DNA from: an uncultured Ignavibacterium sp.
Lineage (GTDB): Bacteria; Bacteroidota; Ignavibacteria; Ignavibacteriales; Ignavibacteriaceae
DNA: 45,287 nt
Reading direction: 5' to 3'
Assembly: GCA_937934185.1 (NCBI GenBank)
Contig: CALHAB010000055.1
Coordinates: forward strand, 1 to 45,287
Part shown: positions 19,690 through 29,257 of the stretch, piece by piece
Layout: each line of letters begins with the position of its first letter
Position numbering within the stretch: position 1 is the stretch's first letter
Program-made: the position numbers and the translations under genes
Notes under the pieces: generated by a model
Told to the model about the DNA's origin: nothing
Database searches by the model: none
Seen by the model: the letters and a program-made list of their open reading frames with translations, nothing else

Positions 19690-20820
19690 CTATCTGACGC
19701 CCCATTTAGCAAGTGGATTAGAAATATTTATTCGAACAAGTCCGTTATCAGTTCCAAGCCATAGATAATTTCCATCGAAATAAATTTTCCTGATTGTAGA
19801 AGTTGAGATATCAATCTGATTCAGGTCAATTGGAAAAACTTTTTTATTAAAACGGTTTATCATATATAAACCTTTTCCATATTCGGATTTATCCTTCATA
19901 CGAAACTCATAGACACCAGCAAAAATATAGTTGCCAACCTTGCCCAGCGAATAAATCCCATTTCCTCCAAGTCCATTTGCTTTTCCGATTCTTTCCCAAT
20001 TTAATTTTCTGTCATAAACATATATTCCACCAATATTATACTCGGGTTGTTCTTTCGTTATGAATTCATCTGTTCCAAACCAAATCGAATTTTTCTGAAA
20101 AAGTATATCTGATACTGAAACAGAAAAACCTTCACCTTTAAACCAACGACCTTTATTTGTGAAATATTCCCAGGATGAATTTTCATCTTTAGCTTTTAAG
20201 TTCAGTTTGTGAACACCAGACTCTGCTCCAAACCAGATCGCGCTGTCAGCTTCTGCTGAAATGCAATTGATATTGTTCGTTTTTGAATTACCTCCGATTT
20301 CCCGATTATATTCTTTGTATGTATTTGTCTTGAGGTCAAACATTGTGATGTTTCTGAATCTGCCAATCCATAGCTTATTGTTTTTATGATCAACATATAA
20401 GGATCTAATCCAGTTGCCAAATTCACCACCATCAGAAAATTTCTTGAGCGTCCATTTTTTGGTTTTTCTGTTATAAATAAACAGACCTTCATTTCCTCCG
20501 CCCCAGATAAAATTTTTATTAACAGCAACACAATGAAATAGGTCATTGTTCAGATCGGTAGTTTTGGATGAGTAGTTTGTCCACTTGTTTTCTTTCGGAT
20601 TGTACTGATAAATTCCTTGTCCGTATGTTGCTACCCAGATTTCATTATCGAATTGTTTGATGTCAGTGATAATGGCTTTTTCAAGAAACAATCTCGACTC
20701 AATCTGAGCAGAAATTTCTTTTGAAGGAAAGAACAGAAAAAGGAAAAACAATAAGACGAAAAGTTCTGTGTGAAGAAAACTTTTATTGAAGAGAAAATTC
20801 TTTGATATCAACATCAGCAT
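19690..20820 (-). CDS. Secreted beta-propeller protein (Reg_prop-like repeats)
   Basis: N-terminal hydrophobic segment; repeats such as IWVATYGQGIYQYNPKENKWTNYS and LWLGTDNGLVRINI. Confidence 0.75.
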   Translation of the reverse strand: MLMLISKNFLFNKSFLHTELFVLLFFLFLFFPSKEISAQIESRLFLEKAIITDIKQFDNEIWVATYGQGIYQYNPKENKWTNYSSKTTDLNNDLFHCVAVNKNFIWGGGNEGLFIYNRKTKKWTLKKFSDGGEFGNWIRSLYVDHKNNKLWIGRFRNITMFDLKTNTYKEYNREIGGNSKTNNINCISAEADSAIWFGAESGVHKLNLKAKDENSSWEYFTNKGRWFKGEGFSVSVSDILFQKNSIWFGTDEFITKEQPEYNIGGIYVYDRKLNWERIGKANGLGGNGIYSLGKVGNYIFAGVYEFRMKDKSEYGKGLYMINRFNKKVFPIDLNQIDISTSTIRKIYFDGNYLWLGTDNGLVRINISNPLAKWGVR

Positions 20821-21526
20821 TAAAATGTTTTTTGAAACCCTGAATTAAGCACTCAGAAAGATATTCATAATTAATTTCTTTTTTGAGAATTGATCTGAGA
20901 TCAATTGTAGTCTCAGCAATTTCATTTTTTATCTCTCTTTTCTTCTCATCATCAAAATTAAGGTACTCAGTTATTCTTAAATGATAATCACCGCACAAAA
21001 TTGATCCGTGCTGAAGAACTACTTTGCCGATTTTTCTTTGTGCACTGCCAACAAGTTTTTTATTGTTAAAATTAATTTCACTTTTTGACGAAACAGCAAA
21101 GCATATTGCACTTTTATCTTCTTTGTAAAAATTTTTGAAATCAACCTGATTGTGTTCTAATTCGAGTTGACTCAACAATGGATCATAGAATATTAGTCCT
21201 TTTCTGAGAGCAAGATTTATTTCATTATAAATTGCTCTTGCAGAATAATTCAGATCCAACGGAAAAACAACTGAATAAGTAAGTTCTTCAGAATGTAAAA
21301 TTGCTCTTCCTCCGGTTGGTCGCTTCACTACATCAATATTATCAGCTATTGCTTTTGATATATTAACTTCATCAATTCTTTGGTTTGCACCGAGTGAAAT
21401 GCAATAAGGTTTCCATCTGTAGAGTCTCAGTATCGGATTTTGAATAAAACTTTTGGCAAGTTCCAGATCAAAATCCATATTAAATTTACCTGTGTTTTCT
21501 CCTGATAGAATTACATCCCAAATCAT
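20783..21526 (-). CDS. Lipoate-protein ligase A-like protein
   Basis: BPL/LplA fold motif VKRPTGGRAILHSEELTYSVV; GSAQRKIGKVVLQHGSI. Confidence 0.9.
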   Translation of the reverse strand: MIWDVILSGENTGKFNMDFDLELAKSFIQNPILRLYRWKPYCISLGANQRIDEVNISKAIADNIDVVKRPTGGRAILHSEELTYSVVFPLDLNYSARAIYNEINLALRKGLIFYDPLLSQLELEHNQVDFKNFYKEDKSAICFAVSSKSEINFNNKKLVGSAQRKIGKVVLQHGSILCGDYHLRITEYLNFDDEKKREIKNEIAETTIDLRSILKKEINYEYLSECLIQGFKKHFNADVDIKEFSLQ

Positions 21527-22299
21527 TTACCTATTATTCCCCGCTTACTCGAACGAATAAATTCAACCACATGCTGAACATGTTTGTTATCAATTAATTC
21601 ATCTTCGATTTTCTTTAAAGCCTGAGATACATTAAGTGATTTGTCATAAATATAGTTGTAAGCTTTCTTCAAAGCTTCAATATCTTCGGTTGCAAAGCCG
21701 CGCCGACGCAAACCAATAACATTTAGCCCGGCAAACCGAAGCGGTAAATCTCCGCAGAGAATATAAGGCGGAACATCCTGAACAGCACGCAAACCTCCTC
21801 CAACCATTGCATGACAACCAACTTTACAAAATTGATGAACAGGTGTCATTCCGCCAATAATTGCATAATCTTCGATATGAACATGGCCGGCTATCTGAAC
21901 TCCGTTTGCAAGAATAACATTATCACCAATTTCACAATCGTGTGCAACATGCGAATAAGCCATAAGCAAACAATTTTTACCGATGCGTGACATTCTGGTT
22001 TCTTTTGTTCCCCGATGAAGTGTAACAAATTCATGTATAACAGTATTATCACCAATTATAAAAACAGATTCTTCATTTCCAAACTTTAAATCCTGAGGAA
22101 CATGAGCAATCGAAGCTGATTGTTTAATCTTTACTTTATTTCCGATTCTTGCACCATCATATATTACAGCATGAGGACCAATCTGACAATCATTTCCGAT
22201 TTCAACATCATCCTGAATGATTGCAAAGGGACCGATTGTGTTATTATCGCCAAGTTTTGCATTAGGACTTACAATAGCAGTAGGATGGATTGAATTCAT
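21523..22299 (-). CDS. lpxA: UDP-N-acetylglucosamine acyltransferase
   Basis: MNSIHPTAIVSPNAKLGDNNTIGPFAII hexapeptide repeats; HRGTKETRMSRIG; start corrected to MNSIHP. Confidence 0.95.
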   Translation of the reverse strand: MNSIHPTAIVSPNAKLGDNNTIGPFAIIQDDVEIGNDCQIGPHAVIYDGARIGNKVKIKQSASIAHVPQDLKFGNEESVFIIGDNTVIHEFVTLHRGTKETRMSRIGKNCLLMAYSHVAHDCEIGDNVILANGVQIAGHVHIEDYAIIGGMTPVHQFCKVGCHAMVGGGLRAVQDVPPYILCGDLPLRFAGLNVIGLRRRGFATEDIEALKKAYNYIYDKSLNVSQALKKIEDELIDNKHVQHVVEFIRSSKRGIIGK

Positions 22300-22303
22300 G
22301 AAA

Positions 22304-23716
22304 TTACTCTTCTGATTTTTGTTCTCTGTCAACAATGCCTGCCATAAATTCAGCTTCAGCAACAAGAACATCATTCACATAAGAACGGGCAGTCATAACT
22401 ACGACTTTACTTTTCTTCTGAGTCAGTTCAACTTCCATAAAAAGCTGGTCACCGGGCACAACCGGTTTTCTGAATTTGGCGTTATTTATCTGCATAAAGT
22501 AAACTAATTTTTCTTCAGGATTAGGGAATGAATTAAGAAGAAGAATTCCACCTGTTTGAGCCATAGCTTCAAGTATTAAAACTCCCGGCATTATCGGCTG
22601 ACCAGGGAAATGACCAATAAAGAACGGCTCATTAACAGTAACTGATTTTACACCAATTACTTTTTTATCCATATCAAGATGAATTATTTTATCAACTAAC
22701 AGAAAAGGATAGCGATGCGGAAGAATTCTTTGAATAGCATTTGAATCGAATACAACTCCTTCTTTCTTTACAAACTGAAATTTCTTTACGAGTTTTTTCT
22801 GCTGATATAGTTTCCTGATCTGCTTTGCAAATTCGACATTAGCTTTATGACCAGGCCGGGCGGCAAGTATCTGAGCTTTTATTGGCGCACCAATTAAAGC
22901 CAGATCTCCCATCAAATCCAAAAGTTTGTGTCTGACGGGTTCATTTTTGAATCTCAACTGCTTATTGTTCAGAATTCCGTGTTCACCCAAAACAAAATTT
23001 TCTGTAATTCCAATTTTCTTTCCCAATTCTTTAAGCTCTGAATCATTCAGATTATGATCAACTATAACAACTGCGTTATCCAAATCACCACCTTTAATCA
23101 AGCCATTATTAGCAAGTGCTTCCACTTCACTAAGAAAACAAAATGTTCGTGCAGGGGCAAATTCATTTACAAATTCCTTTTCTAAATCAAACAAACCAGT
23201 GTGCTGACTTCCTAAAGCAGGATTCTGATAATCAACCATTACAGTAATCCGGTAACCGTCAAGAGGAAGTGCTACTATATCAATTTGTTTTTCTTCGTTG
23301 TGGTACATTACTGTTTCATCAATCACAAGATAATCTTTTGGTGCTTCCTGTTGAACGAAACCGGCTTGCTGCAACACTTCCACATAAGGTAATGCACTTC
23401 CATCACCAACCGGTGGTTCAATTCCATCAAGTTCAATTATTATGTTGTCAATTTGCAATCCTACGATAGCTGCTAAAACATGCTCAACTGTATGAACTTT
23501 AGCTTCGCCAATTCCGATGGTTGTCCCTCTAGAAACATCAACAACATGTTCAGCAACTGCCGGAATTTCAGGATTACCACCTAAATCAATTCTTACAAAA
23601 CGAATCCCCGTATTTTCTGCAGCAGGTTTAAAGGTCATTGTACATTCAGTTCCTGTGTGAAGTCCGATACCACTCATTGAAACCGGATTAGCAATTGTTC
23701 TTTGTGTTTGAATCAT
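22304..23716 (-). CDS. Bifunctional LpxC deacetylase / FabZ dehydratase fusion
   Basis: N-terminal LpxC (VSMSGIGLHTG, HTVEHVLAA, DLMGDLALIG); C-terminal FabZ (ILPHRYPFLLVDKI, GHFPGQPIMPGVLILEAMAQTGG). Confidence 0.96.
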   Translation of the reverse strand: MIQTQRTIANPVSMSGIGLHTGTECTMTFKPAAENTGIRFVRIDLGGNPEIPAVAEHVVDVSRGTTIGIGEAKVHTVEHVLAAIVGLQIDNIIIELDGIEPPVGDGSALPYVEVLQQAGFVQQEAPKDYLVIDETVMYHNEEKQIDIVALPLDGYRITVMVDYQNPALGSQHTGLFDLEKEFVNEFAPARTFCFLSEVEALANNGLIKGGDLDNAVVIVDHNLNDSELKELGKKIGITENFVLGEHGILNNKQLRFKNEPVRHKLLDLMGDLALIGAPIKAQILAARPGHKANVEFAKQIRKLYQQKKLVKKFQFVKKEGVVFDSNAIQRILPHRYPFLLVDKIIHLDMDKKVIGVKSVTVNEPFFIGHFPGQPIMPGVLILEAMAQTGGILLLNSFPNPEEKLVYFMQINNAKFRKPVVPGDQLFMEVELTQKKSKVVVMTARSYVNDVLVAEAEFMAGIVDREQKSEE

Positions 23717-23951
23717 ATCCTTTCCTGATTTTATTTAAATTTTTTCGTGAGCCAAAATAAAAAGACGAGCCCATAAATACAATTTAAACGATGTCTGAGA
23801 ACTCAAGCACAGATTCGGGTCACAAAAAACTATTTATTCAATTATCATTTAATGAAGCTGTAATAAAATATTTTCAGGTTCGCTTGTAAAAGATTAATTT
23901 AACAATAGTTCTTATCAACTCTTTATAACAACAATTCATCGGAGATTTGCT

Positions 23952-24302
23952 ATGAAAACTTTAATGCTTTTTACTTCACTGTTGATACTGTTTCTATTTA
24001 ACAATGCTTCCGCGCAGGTGCAATCTGGTACATGGTCAGTTAAAGAAGGACAAGCCGGATATAATCTTCATACCAATCAGGGTGAAAGGGCAATGACAAT
24101 AAGTGTTCGATTTCCAACTTCATTTGAAAACAAACCAAAAGTAGCATTATCAGTTACACAAATTGACGCAGATAAAAATGCAAATCAAAGATATAATGTT
24201 GAAGCAATTTCTATTTCAAGAGATGGTTTTACAATCAAAATAAGAACCTGGGCTGACTCAAAAGTATTTAGTATCAGTGGATATTGGATAGCACACGAAT
24301 AG
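23952..24302 (+). CDS. Secreted H-type-lectin-domain-like protein
   Basis: Signal peptide ending SAQ; ISVRFPTSFENKPKVALSVTQIDADKNANQRYNVEAISISRDGFTIKIRTWADSKVFSISGYWIA matches the H_lectin pattern. Confidence 0.75.
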   Translation: MKTLMLFTSLLILFLFNNASAQVQSGTWSVKEGQAGYNLHTNQGERAMTISVRFPTSFENKPKVALSVTQIDADKNANQRYNVEAISISRDGFTIKIRTWADSKVFSISGYWIAHE

Positions 24303-24330
24303 TTTATTTATTTAGATAGGAGGAACAGTA

Positions 24331-24552
24331 ATGAAAGCAAAAATTATCATAATGTTAATTCTGATTGGAGTTTTCATTTTATTTGTCATTCAAAATATTG
24401 AAGTCGTGAATATAAATTTTTTGTTTTTCTCATTTCAAATTTCACATGTTCTGCTTTTATTCATAGTATTTGCTTTAGGTGTAATTATCGGGATGATGTT
24501 ACCGGCAGTTTTAAACAATAAAAAGAAACCGAATGGAGCTGAAAATAAATGA
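24331..24552 (+). CDS. LapA-domain (DUF1049-like) membrane protein
   Basis: Two TM helices: IGVFILFVIQNIEVVNINFLFFSFQISHVLLLFIVFALGVIIGMML. Confidence 0.7.
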   Translation: MKAKIIIMLILIGVFILFVIQNIEVVNINFLFFSFQISHVLLLFIVFALGVIIGMMLPAVLNNKKKPNGAENK

Positions 24553-25676
24553 AAGCGCAATTGATTTTGCTACTTACTATCGTTTCTTATTTAATGGTTG
24601 GCTGTTTGAAAGAAATGCCTGACAAAGAACTTACTGTGTCAATTGAAAGTGAAAATCCGATTAAGAACTTACAAAAGCTTACATCAAATGAATTCAAGTC
24701 CAGTATTCTGATTCTCGGTGTTCCGCCCTTAAATGTACTTAGGAAAGATTTTTCTCCTGCTCTGCTTGATAGTTTAATCCTTATTCTTAAAAAGTTTAAT
24801 CCATCTTTAATTTGCATCGATGGTATTTCTCCGAAGGAAATAGAAGCTTTTCAGCATCTTGATGAATATCATAATAAACTAGTTAATTCAATCGCTTCAA
24901 AAGAAATTTATCTTGCAGAGCAAGTCAGAAAAAAATATAAACTCAATTATTCCAAATCTATTGAAGAGATTGATTCCTTGATGCGAAAAGATATTTCAGA
25001 TAAAGCTCTGTCCATAAAAGAAAGAACGGAATTGATTAAACATCTGATAGCGGTTTATGACATTTACAGTGCTGCTCTTCAATGGAGTTATTTTTCCAGG
25101 CAGGAAAAGTTAAAGGCAGAGCTTGAACCGTCATTAAAAGAAGAGCTTGATCAATTGATCAATTCAAATGATGAAAATAGTTCTATTGGGATTAGATTAG
25201 CTCGAGAAATAAAAATTCAAAAGCTTTATCCGATTAACGATTACACTGATAAATTTTATCTGGATAAAATTTCAGACAAGCTTTATGAAGAAATGCTTAT
25301 CAGTGAAGTTTATCTTAATTCAAGAAAAGATATTCTGGATTATCAGACAGATAAAAGATTAAAAGATGCTTTGGCAAACAAAAATCTATTGCCTTTTTTC
25401 AGACATATTAATTCAATGGATTATATTATTAAGTCAACAGATAAAAACTGGGGAATTTATTACAAAATGTTTCTTGATTCCGGATTAGATCGAACAAGAG
25501 CTGCTCTTTGGGAAATGAAATGCCTGCGAATTGCAGCAAACATCAGGGAAATAAGCTCATTTTATCCGGGCAAAAATGTTCTGGTAATTATTGATGTATC
25601 TGCAAAACCATTTTTGGAAGAGTATCTTAAATCGATGGGTGATATTCGAATAACAGGTTTGGAAGAGATTAACTAA
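24549..25676 (+). CDS. Putative lipoprotein, distant TraB/GumN or DUF5694-like
   Basis: Lipobox-like LMVGC; ILILGVPPLN...NPSLICIDGI start and RIAANIREISSFYPGKNVLVIIDVSAKPFLEEYL end resemble the family layout. Confidence 0.45.
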   Translation: MKAQLILLLTIVSYLMVGCLKEMPDKELTVSIESENPIKNLQKLTSNEFKSSILILGVPPLNVLRKDFSPALLDSLILILKKFNPSLICIDGISPKEIEAFQHLDEYHNKLVNSIASKEIYLAEQVRKKYKLNYSKSIEEIDSLMRKDISDKALSIKERTELIKHLIAVYDIYSAALQWSYFSRQEKLKAELEPSLKEELDQLINSNDENSSIGIRLAREIKIQKLYPINDYTDKFYLDKISDKLYEEMLISEVYLNSRKDILDYQTDKRLKDALANKNLLPFFRHINSMDYIIKSTDKNWGIYYKMFLDSGLDRTRAALWEMKCLRIAANIREISSFYPGKNVLVIIDVSAKPFLEEYLKSMGDIRITGLEEIN

Positions 25677-25795
25677 AAAATTCAGATAAAATAATTGATG
25701 GGTTCAGCTATTCTCAAAATCATAAAAATGATTTTTTTGACGAAACTATTTTATATTAAACAAAGAGGGAAAATTTTACGAGAAACTTTAGTATC

Positions 25796-25824
25796 GATAG
25801 TCGCAGACATTGTCCGCGACTATC
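25796..25824. repeat. 29-nt hairpin GATAGTCGC-A-GAC-ATT-GTC-C-GCGACTATC between convergent genes
   Basis: 9-bp outer stem, one A/C mismatch, then GAC/GTC. Confidence 0.8.
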
Positions 25825-25834
25825 TGAAAAAAAA

Positions 25835-26041
25835 TTACATTTTCATTTTCTCAGTTGGAACTTTAGTTTTTGTGGAAATTCCCAATAAAGTATATGCCGG
25901 ACAGAAACCTATAAATGCAGTCAGCAGTGGAACAAGTCCTACTAAACCCCACCAACTTTCATTCAGATATCCGATAACGATAATTGCAAGACCGATAACA
26001 ATGCGGATAATTTTATCTGCGCTTCCAACATTAGCAGTCAT
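25835..26041 (-). CDS. DUF2892-like small membrane protein
   Basis: MTANVGSADKIIRIVIGLAIIVIGYLNESWWGLVGLVPLLTAFIGFCPAYTLLGIST. Confidence 0.85.
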   Translation of the reverse strand: MTANVGSADKIIRIVIGLAIIVIGYLNESWWGLVGLVPLLTAFIGFCPAYTLLGISTKTKVPTEKMKM

Positions 26042-26246
26042 AACGACCTCCTTTTAATTTGTGAGAAAAGTTATAATTATAATTCTGGTTATATGATGCA
26101 TAAAGAATAATAAAGTCTCAAGGTTAAATAAAGAATTTATTTGTTGATTTTCTGGGTGATTACTTAAAGATGCTATTGAACCAATTTAAAGAAAATTTAA
26201 AGTGGCTTTTGGTAATAATCCTTCAAAATCCAATGAGATGAATTAA

Positions 26247-27212
26247 CTACCTGGTATTACCATTTCTCTGTTCGATAATATGTTGTCGATTCAATCTTTC
26301 TTCGGTAGCAGGTTCAACATGAACCAGTACATTAGAAACCTGAGGGAAAGTGCTTTTTAGATAATCCTTGACATTATGTGCAATTTCATGACCATCGTGT
26401 ACTGTGAGATTACCATCAACAATAATGTGAATATCAATAAAGTAATCAAGTCCCATTTTCCGGACATAACACTTATCAGTTGCTATCACGCCTTCAACTG
26501 AGTTTGTAGCGTTGATAATCTCCTGATTTATTTCTTTTGAAGGAGCTGCATCCATTATTTCGTCAAGCGCCGGTCTCAGCAAACGATAAGCATTAAAAAT
26601 TATTACTCCGGAAGCAAAAAGAGCGGCAAAATCATCTGCTTGCTCATAACCTTCCCCGCCAATTAAAGCTATTGATATTCCAATAAATGCCGCACCAGAT
26701 GTAATCGCATCGCTTCTATGGTGCCATGCATCATTTTTAACTGCAACACTATTGACATCTTTTCCAACCTTAATAATATATCTGAACAGAAATTCTTTTG
26801 TAAGTACCACAACAACCAACACAATTAAAGTGAAAGGAGCAGGTGCGTGATGAGGAGTAATAATTTCATGAATGCTTTGTGTTATAATAATTATAGCAGC
26901 AACAAATAAAGCAATTGCAACTATAATTCCTGCAAAAGGTTCTGCTTTACCGTGACCATAAGGATGCTTTTGGTCCGGAGGTAATTGTGCAATTCTTAAA
27001 CCTGCAAGAACAATAATAGAAGTAAAAACATCTGAAGCAGATTCTATTGCATCAGCAATAAGCGCATAAGAATTTCCCATAATGCCTGCAACAGCTTTAA
27101 CAGCGGCGAGAAGAATACTCGTTATTATTCCAAGAACTGTTGTACGAATACCTTTATTTGCAGCTTCAAATGAATTCTGATTGGCTAATATTTTTTTATT
27201 TCTGAACGGCAT
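26247..27212 (-). CDS. Cation diffusion facilitator family transporter
   Basis: YALIADAIESASDVFTS, HPYGHGKAEP, NDAWHHRSDAITS metal-site motifs. Confidence 0.95.
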   Translation of the reverse strand: MPFRNKKILANQNSFEAANKGIRTTVLGIITSILLAAVKAVAGIMGNSYALIADAIESASDVFTSIIVLAGLRIAQLPPDQKHPYGHGKAEPFAGIIVAIALFVAAIIIITQSIHEIITPHHAPAPFTLIVLVVVVLTKEFLFRYIIKVGKDVNSVAVKNDAWHHRSDAITSGAAFIGISIALIGGEGYEQADDFAALFASGVIIFNAYRLLRPALDEIMDAAPSKEINQEIINATNSVEGVIATDKCYVRKMGLDYFIDIHIIVDGNLTVHDGHEIAHNVKDYLKSTFPQVSNVLVHVEPATEERLNRQHIIEQRNGNTR

Positions 27213-27263
27213 AAATAAATTTTTTAATTACTCTAAGCTAAAAAATTTTTATCTAAAAATTTT

Positions 27264-27608
27264 TCATTTTGGCTCCCATGCAGAACCTTCACAAGGAATA
27301 AAGTTTTTGGTAGGATGCTTATCATATTTCATACAAAGGACTGCGCTTTCATCAAAATGTTTACAACTTGAACATAAAGAAGATTCAAGAACTTCTTTAT
27401 TATTCTCGATAAATTTTCTGTAAAATGTAATAGCCGGCGAGATTACAAAAAGATAAAAAGATAGAGAAACAATAATCCAAAAATATTTTTCGCCCCAAAC
27501 ATCTTTACTTATCCAGAGAATTAAAATCAGAAAAGCTGTTCGAAGTATTGTCCAGAAAACTATTTCGCCCATAAAATGCTCATAAAATGTCGGGAAAAAT
27601 TTACACAA
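27264..27608 (-). CDS. Small two-TM protein with Cys-rich C-terminus
   Basis: Two TM segments then CSSCKHFDESAVLCMKYDKHPTKNFIPC. Confidence 0.6.
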   Translation of the reverse strand: MCKFFPTFYEHFMGEIVFWTILRTAFLILILWISKDVWGEKYFWIIVSLSFYLFVISPAITFYRKFIENNKEVLESSLCSSCKHFDESAVLCMKYDKHPTKNFIPCEGSAWEPK

Positions 27609-27698
27609 ACATATATAAAATCCTTAAAAATTTGCTGATTTTATTATAATATGTTATTATTAGATAGGTTCATTTGAAAAATTTGGCATAGAGGGCAT

Positions 27699-27721
27699 AA
27701 AAAAAGCCACAGTTAAGTGGC
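27699..27721 (-). terminator. Rho-independent terminator downstream of tRNA-Lys
   Basis: Minus strand GCCAC-TTAACT-GTGGC followed by TTTTTTT. Confidence 0.75.
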
Positions 27722-27736
27722 AATTTTTACTTGTTG

Positions 27737-27808
27737 TGAGCGCGGGTGGGCTCGAACCACCGACCCTCTGCTTAAAAGGCAGATGCTCTACCCCTGAGCT
27801 ACGCGCCC
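27737..27808 (-). tRNA. tRNA-Lys (anticodon TTT), CCA not encoded
   Basis: Minus strand GGGCGCGTAGCTCAGGGGTAGAGCATCTGCCTTTTAAGCAGAGGGTCGGTGGTTCGAGCCCACCCGCGCTCA; loop CTTTTAA. Confidence 0.95.
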
Positions 27809-27882
27809 TTAAAAATTTGAGTGCCAAATATATAGAACACTAATTTTTTATACAAATAATTGAAATCATTTAATGGTGGGAT

Positions 27883-29253
27883 ATGACGGAATTAGCAAAA
27901 AATTCTAAAATTCTCGTTTGTGATGACGAGGAAGCACTTTGTTACCTTCTTAAAGAGCAACTCATAGAAGAAGGCTTTGATGTTGACGCCGTTTATGACG
28001 GCAAGTATGCAATTGATGCGATAAAACAAAAAAATTATGATGTGGTTCTCCTTGACCTCAATATGAGGGAAGTTCAGGGAGAGGAAGTTCTAAAATTTGT
28101 AAAGGACGAATATCCTTCTATTGAGGTTATAATACTCTCTTCTCAAACAGAAATGAAAAAAGCTATTCAGTGTATCAAAGCTGGTGCTTATGATTACATA
28201 CCCAAACCACATGATCCGGAAGAACTGATTTTAACCATCAATCGTGCACTTGAGCATAAAAACCTTATCTTAAAAACAGAGATTCTGGAAAAAGAAATTC
28301 TTAAAAAACACCCTGTAAATATTATCGGTACAAGCAAAGCTTTGCATCGTGTTTTAACTCTGGCAAATAAAGCAGCAATGTCTGATTCAAATATTCTGAT
28401 TGAAGGTGAAACCGGAACAGGGAAAGAATTGTTTGCAGAATACATACACAAACAGTCAGCGAGAAAAGATAAACCATTTGTAGCTATTAACTGTGCATCT
28501 TTACCTGATCAATTGATTGAAAGCGAATTATTCGGACATGAAAAAGGAGCTTTCACTGATGCAAAATCTACAAAGCAAGGACTGGTTGAGATTGCCCACG
28601 GCGGTACTTTATTCTTGGATGAAATCGGAGAACTTAGTTTATCACTTCAACCAAAACTTTTAAGATTCCTTGAAAACGGTGAATACAGGAGAATCGGTGG
28701 TATTACAAATCTTACTTCAAATGTCAGAGTTATTGGTGCAACTAACAGAAATCTTCTGGAAGAAGCCGAAAACAGAAATTTCAGAAAAGATCTTCTTTTC
28801 AGATTGAATGTCATTACACTTACAATTCCACCTCTGAGAGAAAGACGGGAAGATATAATTCTTCTTGCAAATTATTTCCTTGAATCAAAATCACCCGTCA
28901 GATCGCCGAAAAGACTTTCAGCTGAAGCAGCTGAATTACTGATGAACTATGATTTTACAGGAAATGTTAGAGAACTTGAACATATTATTGAGCGAGCGAT
29001 AATTTTTGCTGATGGAGATGTTATTAAAGCAGAAGATCTGAATCTGCCAACATCTGGTGGAAGTGTTGCACGCGGAAAAGGTTCGGTTGAAATTCCATCT
29101 GACATTTTAAGTATGGAAGAACTTGAAAAGTGGCATATCGAAAATGTTCTCAATGCTAACAAATGGGACAGGACCCAAACGGCTATGCAACTTGGTATCA
29201 GTCCCAAAACACTTTATACAAAAATTAAAAAATACGAACTCAAACAGAACTGA
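27883..29253 (+). CDS. Sigma-54-dependent response regulator (NtrC/AtoC type)
   Basis: REC domain, AAA+ ([40 protein letters not shown]), Fis-type HTH. Confidence 0.95.
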   Translation: MTELAKNSKILVCDDEEALCYLLKEQLIEEGFDVDAVYDGKYAIDAIKQKNYDVVLLDLNMREVQGEEVLKFVKDEYPSIEVIILSSQTEMKKAIQCIKAGAYDYIPKPHDPEELILTINRALEHKNLILKTEILEKEILKKHPVNIIGTSKALHRVLTLANKAAMSDSNILIEGETGTGKELFAEYIHKQSARKDKPFVAINCASLPDQLIESELFGHEKGAFTDAKSTKQGLVEIAHGGTLFLDEIGELSLSLQPKLLRFLENGEYRRIGGITNLTSNVRVIGATNRNLLEEAENRNFRKDLLFRLNVITLTIPPLRERREDIILLANYFLESKSPVRSPKRLSAEAAELLMNYDFTGNVRELEHIIERAIIFADGDVIKAEDLNLPTSGGSVARGKGSVEIPSDILSMEELEKWHIENVLNANKWDRTQTAMQLGISPKTLYTKIKKYELKQN

Positions 29254-29257
29254 TTAA

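Noticed and set aside
25695-26057. 120-aa plus-strand ORF
   Set aside because: Antisense to the convincing DUF2892-like gene (25835-26041, minus) and lacks recognisable protein features
27737-27808. tRNA-Lys as integration site of a mobile element
   Set aside because: No integrase, no direct repeat of the tRNA 3' end, and ordinary chromosomal genes on both sides
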